In this document: positions 59,990 through 60,037 of the stretch, piece after piece
Layout of the letters: each line of letters opens with the position of its first letter
How positions within the stretch are numbered: the first letter of the stretch is position 1
NCBI RefSeq assembly: GCF_000485595.1
Contig: NW_014577300.1
Coordinates: 272,683 to 332,719, forward strand
Length of the DNA stretch: 60,037 nt
Direction: 5' to 3'
From: Priapulus caudatus
Taxonomy: Eukaryota; Priapulida; Priapulimorpha; Priapulimorphida; Priapulidae
Translations under genes and position numbers: made by a program
The notes under the pieces: model-generated
What the model was told of the DNA's origin: nothing
What the model saw: the letters and a program-made list of their open reading frames with translations, nothing else
The model's database searches: none

Positions 59990-60037
59990 CACCTACACAC
60001 ACAGACACACACACAGACACACACACAGACACACACA
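59990..60037. repeat. (CA)n with periodic GA
   Basis: ACACACACACAGAC-type units running to the window edge, upstream of the first visible exon. Confidence 0.9.

Overview
This is a metazoan, almost certainly invertebrate, genomic window. It is AT-rich and intron-dense, full of microsatellites and short inverted-repeat elements, with a (CCCTAA)n tract near 10.4 kb and two 10-N assembly gaps (22076-22085 and 39151-39160). Short coding exons with GT/AG borders sit in introns of about 100 to 2,500 bases. I cannot name the species. The TTAGGG-type tract only mildly argues against an insect.

One gene dominates. From about 17.06 kb to beyond the right edge, on the minus strand, I could assemble about 70 phase-compatible exons (about 10 kb of coding sequence, roughly 3,300 residues). 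They encode the C-terminal part of a giant secreted multidomain protein of the hemocytin/hemolectin, von Willebrand factor and gel-forming-mucin superfamily. The N-terminus lies off the window to the right. N to C the visible order is: Thr-rich linker; WxxW (CysD-like) domain; F5/8C discoidin domain; two more WxxW domains with Thr-rich linkers; a discoidin domain; a tandem array of six or seven cassettes of Thr/Arg linker plus discoidin domain; TIL and VWC; a short discoidin domain; a degenerate WxxW domain; TIL and VWC; LDL-receptor class A; VWD-C8-TIL; a second VWD-C8-TIL whose VWD carries GDPH; VWC; a duplicated triplet of half-VWC cysteine repeats; three VWC domains; and a terminal cystine knot (CTCK) ending in a stop at 17061. 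VWD/C8/TIL and CTCK modules are the covalent multimerisation modules of this superfamily, while discoidin domains usually bind glycans or lipids. The inferred product is a polymerising adhesive or clotting glycoprotein.

The discoidin cassettes are the unusual part. Each uses the same four exons (about 92, 140, 181 and 145 nt; 558 nt in all, bounded by phase-1 introns), and several copies are near-identical including introns. The assembly fails here: a gap at 39.15 kb removes one middle exon, and about 40.74-45.96 kb reads like an uncorrected long-read consensus in which discoidin-cassette sequence is interleaved with a 23-bp minisatellite. Introns of the array also hold a four-copy 545-bp higher-order tandem repeat (46.35-48.54 kb) and a 1.8-kb inverted-repeat element filled with a two-orientation 21-bp minisatellite (50.68-52.47 kb).

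The left 16.8 kb has no gene I can support. It holds microsatellites, a long purine-pyrimidine-alternating minisatellite, a 133-bp tandem duplication, a palindromic element rich in CCAAT/CACGTG sites, and a telomere-like tract enclosed by about 40-bp inverted repeats. No CRISPR, operon, rRNA or convincing tRNA was seen.
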